Assembly (NCBI RefSeq): GCF_024585265.1
Contig: NZ_CP036533.1
Span: 2,737,001-2,801,000, forward strand
DNA: 64,000 nucleotides
DNA from: Bradyrhizobium sp. WBAH42
GTDB lineage: Bacteria; Pseudomonadota; Alphaproteobacteria; Rhizobiales; Xanthobacteraceae
Direction of reading: 5' to 3'
Made by a program: the position numbers and the translations under genes. Below are positions 62,274 to 64,000 of this stretch, piece by piece; the stretch's first letter is position 1; the number at the start of each line of letters is the position of its first letter. A model generated the notes under the pieces. It saw only the letters and a list, made by a program, of their open reading frames with translations, was not told the origin of the DNA and ran no database searches.

Positions 62274-63464
62274 ATGATGCTGGAGGGATGGCGCTGGTAC
62301 GGGCCCGATGATCCGGTCTCGCTCGACGACGTCAGGCAGGCCGGCGCGAGCGATATCGTCTCGGCGCTGCATCAGGTGCCGATCGGGGAGGCCTGGACGC
62401 GCAAGGCGGTCGAGGAGCGCAAGAACTTCATTGAGAACGGCCAGCCCGGCCGTTCTCAATTGACTTGGTCGGTGGTGGAATCGATTCCGATCCCCGACGA
62501 CGTCAAGCGCCTTGGCGGAAAAGCGACGAAGTCGATCGAGGCCTGGATCGCGAGCCTGGAGGCGGTGGCGGCCAGCGGCATCAAGATCATCTGCTACAAT
62601 TTCATGCCCGTGGTGGACTGGTGCCGCACCGATCTGGAATGGGAGCTGCCGAACGGCGCCCGTGCCATGCGCTTCGACCAGGACCGCTTTGCCGCGTTCG
62701 AGCTGCACATCCTGAAGCGCCCGGCCGCCGTACAGGAATATTCGCCGGAACAACAGGCGCGCGCGAAGAAACTGTTCGAGCAGATGAGCCAGGCGGATAT
62801 CGACTATCTCGTCATGGTCATCGCCAGCGCGCTGCCGGGCTCGACCACCGAGCCGATGACCATCCCGCAATTCCGCGATCGGCTGGAAACGTACCGCGAC
62901 ATCACGCCTGAGATCCTGCGGCAGCACCTTGCGGAATTCCTCGCGCGCGTGACGCCGGTGGCCGAGCAGCTCGGCGTGTCGCTGACGCTGCACCCGGACG
63001 ATCCGCCGCGACCGCTGTTCGGCCTGCCGCGCATTGCTTCCAGCGCCGACGACTATCAGGCGCTGTTCGACGCCGTGCCGTCCAAGGCGAACGGCATCTG
63101 TTTCTGCACCGGCTCGCTCGGCGTGCGCGCGGAGAACAATTTGCCAGAAATGGCCGAGCGCTTCGGCCCGCGCATTGCCTTCGCCCATCTGCGCGCGACC
63201 AAGCGCGAGGCCGACGGGTTGTCGTTCTACGAGTCCGACCATCTCGACGGTGACGTCGACATGATCGCGGTGCTCAAGGCGCTGTTGAAGGAGAACGCAC
63301 GGCGCGCACCGGACAAGAGAATCGTGTTCCGGCCCGACCACGGCCACCGCATGCTCGACGATCTCGCCGACACCAAGCGCACCAACCCCGGCTACACCGC
63401 CATCGGCCGCCTGCGCGGCCTCGCCGAGCTACGTGGTGCGATCAGGGCGATCGAGCATCGGTAG
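62274..63464 (+). CDS. uxuA: UxuA, D-mannonate dehydratase
   Basis: A 396-residue enzyme of the UxuA family. Hallmarks are EGWRWYGPDDPVSLDDVRQAGASDIVSALHQVPIGEAW at the N-terminus, KIICYNFMPVVDWCRTDL, and the metal-binding His/Cys residues near GVSLTLHPDDPPRPLFGLPRI and GICFCTGSLGVR. It turns D-mannonate into 2-keto-3-deoxygluconate. GGGAGG precedes tandem ATGs at 62274 and 62277. It ends the operon, and a REP palindrome follows. Confidence 0.93.
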   Translation: MMLEGWRWYGPDDPVSLDDVRQAGASDIVSALHQVPIGEAWTRKAVEERKNFIENGQPGRSQLTWSVVESIPIPDDVKRLGGKATKSIEAWIASLEAVAASGIKIICYNFMPVVDWCRTDLEWELPNGARAMRFDQDRFAAFELHILKRPAAVQEYSPEQQARAKKLFEQMSQADIDYLVMVIASALPGSTTEPMTIPQFRDRLETYRDITPEILRQHLAEFLARVTPVAEQLGVSLTLHPDDPPRPLFGLPRIASSADDYQALFDAVPSKANGICFCTGSLGVRAENNLPEMAERFGPRIAFAHLRATKREADGLSFYESDHLDGDVDMIAVLKALLKENARRAPDKRIVFRPDHGHRMLDDLADTKRTNPGYTAIGRLRGLAELRGAIRAIEHR

Positions 63465-63495
63465 GGGCGGAATTCGAGCGCAGCTCTATCCACAT

Positions 63496-63575
63496 CGTCA
63501 TTGCGAGCGCAGCGAAGCAATCCAGAATCCCTCCGCGGAAAGACTCTGGATTGCTTCGCTGCGCTCGCAATGACG
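63496..63575. repeat. REP-like palindrome, family B (copy 2)
   Basis: Perfect inverted repeat with 31-bp arms (beginning CGTCATTGCGAG, ending CTCGCAATGACG), around an 18-bp loop. It is the better copy of the element at 11738-11824. It lies between the convergent uxuA and LysR genes and can act as a two-way terminator. Confidence 0.9.
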
Positions 63576-63611
63576 TCGGAGAGAGCGGGGCTTCACCGCG
63601 ACGCCACCTGC

Positions 63612-64000
63612 TCAGTAACACGCCGCCATGGCGCCGAGCTTCGGATAGAGCCGGTCGATCGCGGCGATCTCGCTTTTCATCTGCGCGATGATCCAGTCGC
63701 GGATCTCGGCGGCGATGGGACGCATGATCCGGTTGCGCGGCGGCAGGAATTCGCAGATGCGGCGCGTGGTGGTCAGCGTGTCGGAGGCCGGCACCAGCGC
63801 GCCGGTGAGCAGCCAGTGCGAGGCGACCGTCAGCCAGCCGAGCGCGATGCCCTGGCCGAGCAGCGCGGCCTGCACCACGACTGCATAGTCGGTGAAGCTC
63901 AACGCCTTGGCCGCGCCGCGTCGTCCGGTGAGGAGCGATGCGTAATCCGCGGCCCAGTCGCCCGGCGTCTCGGCGAGGCGGATGATGGTGTTGCCCTCGG
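63612..64000 (-). CDS. LysR-family regulator, C-terminal part (cut by the window edge)
   Basis: About 129 residues of the substrate-binding domain of a LysR-type regulator are visible (GDWAADYASLLTG; LSFTDYAVVVQAALLGQGIALGWLTVASHWLLTGALV), in the style of GcvA-type proteins. The frame remains open to base 64000, and the helix-turn-helix lies outside the window. It converges on uxuA. Target genes are not shown. Confidence 0.8.
   Translation of the reverse strand, partial: EGNTIIRLAETPGDWAADYASLLTGRRGAAKALSFTDYAVVVQAALLGQGIALGWLTVASHWLLTGALVPASDTLTTTRRICEFLPPRNRIMRPIAAEIRDWIIAQMKSEIAAIDRLYPKLGAMAACY

Overview
The window looks like a chromosomal segment of a Bradyrhizobium-type alphaproteobacterium. 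The evidence is high GC, long antisense open frames typical of that GC, a flagellar gene order matching the Rhizobiales pattern (flgBC-fliE-flgG-flgAI-motE-flgH-fliLP and flgEKL-flaF-flbT-flgD-fliQ-flhA-fliR), paired flagellins, MotB/MotC/MotE motor genes, an FtcR/LafR-type regulator, and palindromic repeats I associate with Bradyrhizobiaceae. The genus is inferred from gene content and not proved.

Layout. (1) 1-7151: a gene trio for a luciferase-like flavin monooxygenase, a CMD-domain protein and an AhpD-like protein, followed by a complete branched-chain-type ABC importer (binding protein, fused permease, two ATPases). (2) 7411-12507: a HerA-like ATPase, a LysE exporter, a ketopantoate-reductase-like protein, a repeat-rich gap of about 1 kb, and a MarR regulator. 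(3) 13322-47905: a nearly complete flagellar island in several operons. A leftward fliI-flgF-DUF1217 block diverges from motA-fliM-fliN-fliG-flhB and flgB...fliP. Then come two flagellins with conserved structured leaders, fliF-fliH-motB-motC-fliK-transglycosylase, flgE...fliR with four accessory genes, and the convergent regulator ftcR/lafR. I infer the lateral-type flagellum of Bradyrhizobium, which usually carries a second, subpolar system elsewhere. (4) 48726-50267: a membrane coiled-coil protein and a second MarR regulator homologous to the one before the island. (5) 50880-55404: a dienelactone hydrolase, a serine hydrolase with an apparent C-terminal frameshift, a YeeZ-like epimerase, a HAD phosphatase and a SnoaL-like protein. 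(6) 55499-63464: a hexuronate/aldonate catabolic locus (fructuronate-reductase-like enzyme, FadR-type regulator with palindromic operators, TRAP transporter, L-idonate dehydrogenase-like enzyme, mannonate dehydratase). A LysR gene is cut by the right edge.

How the parts work together. The flagellar genes cover export gate, MS and C rings, rod, P and L rings, hook, filament and stator. Filament synthesis is probably tuned after transcription, because both flagellins carry a leader that can hide the ribosome-binding site and flaF/flbT lie in the same island. In the sugar-acid locus a TRAP importer would feed UxuB- and UxuA-like enzymes, under the divergent FadR-type regulator.

The points I found most worth a second look are the flagellin leaders and the TATGGTTA boxes upstream of them, the pair of cysteine-rich MarR paralogues flanking the island, a long hairpin before motA, the 13-bp periodic repeats before the first operon, and the overlapping palindromes between uxuB and its regulator. 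I saw no CRISPR array, tRNA, rRNA or insertion sequence.
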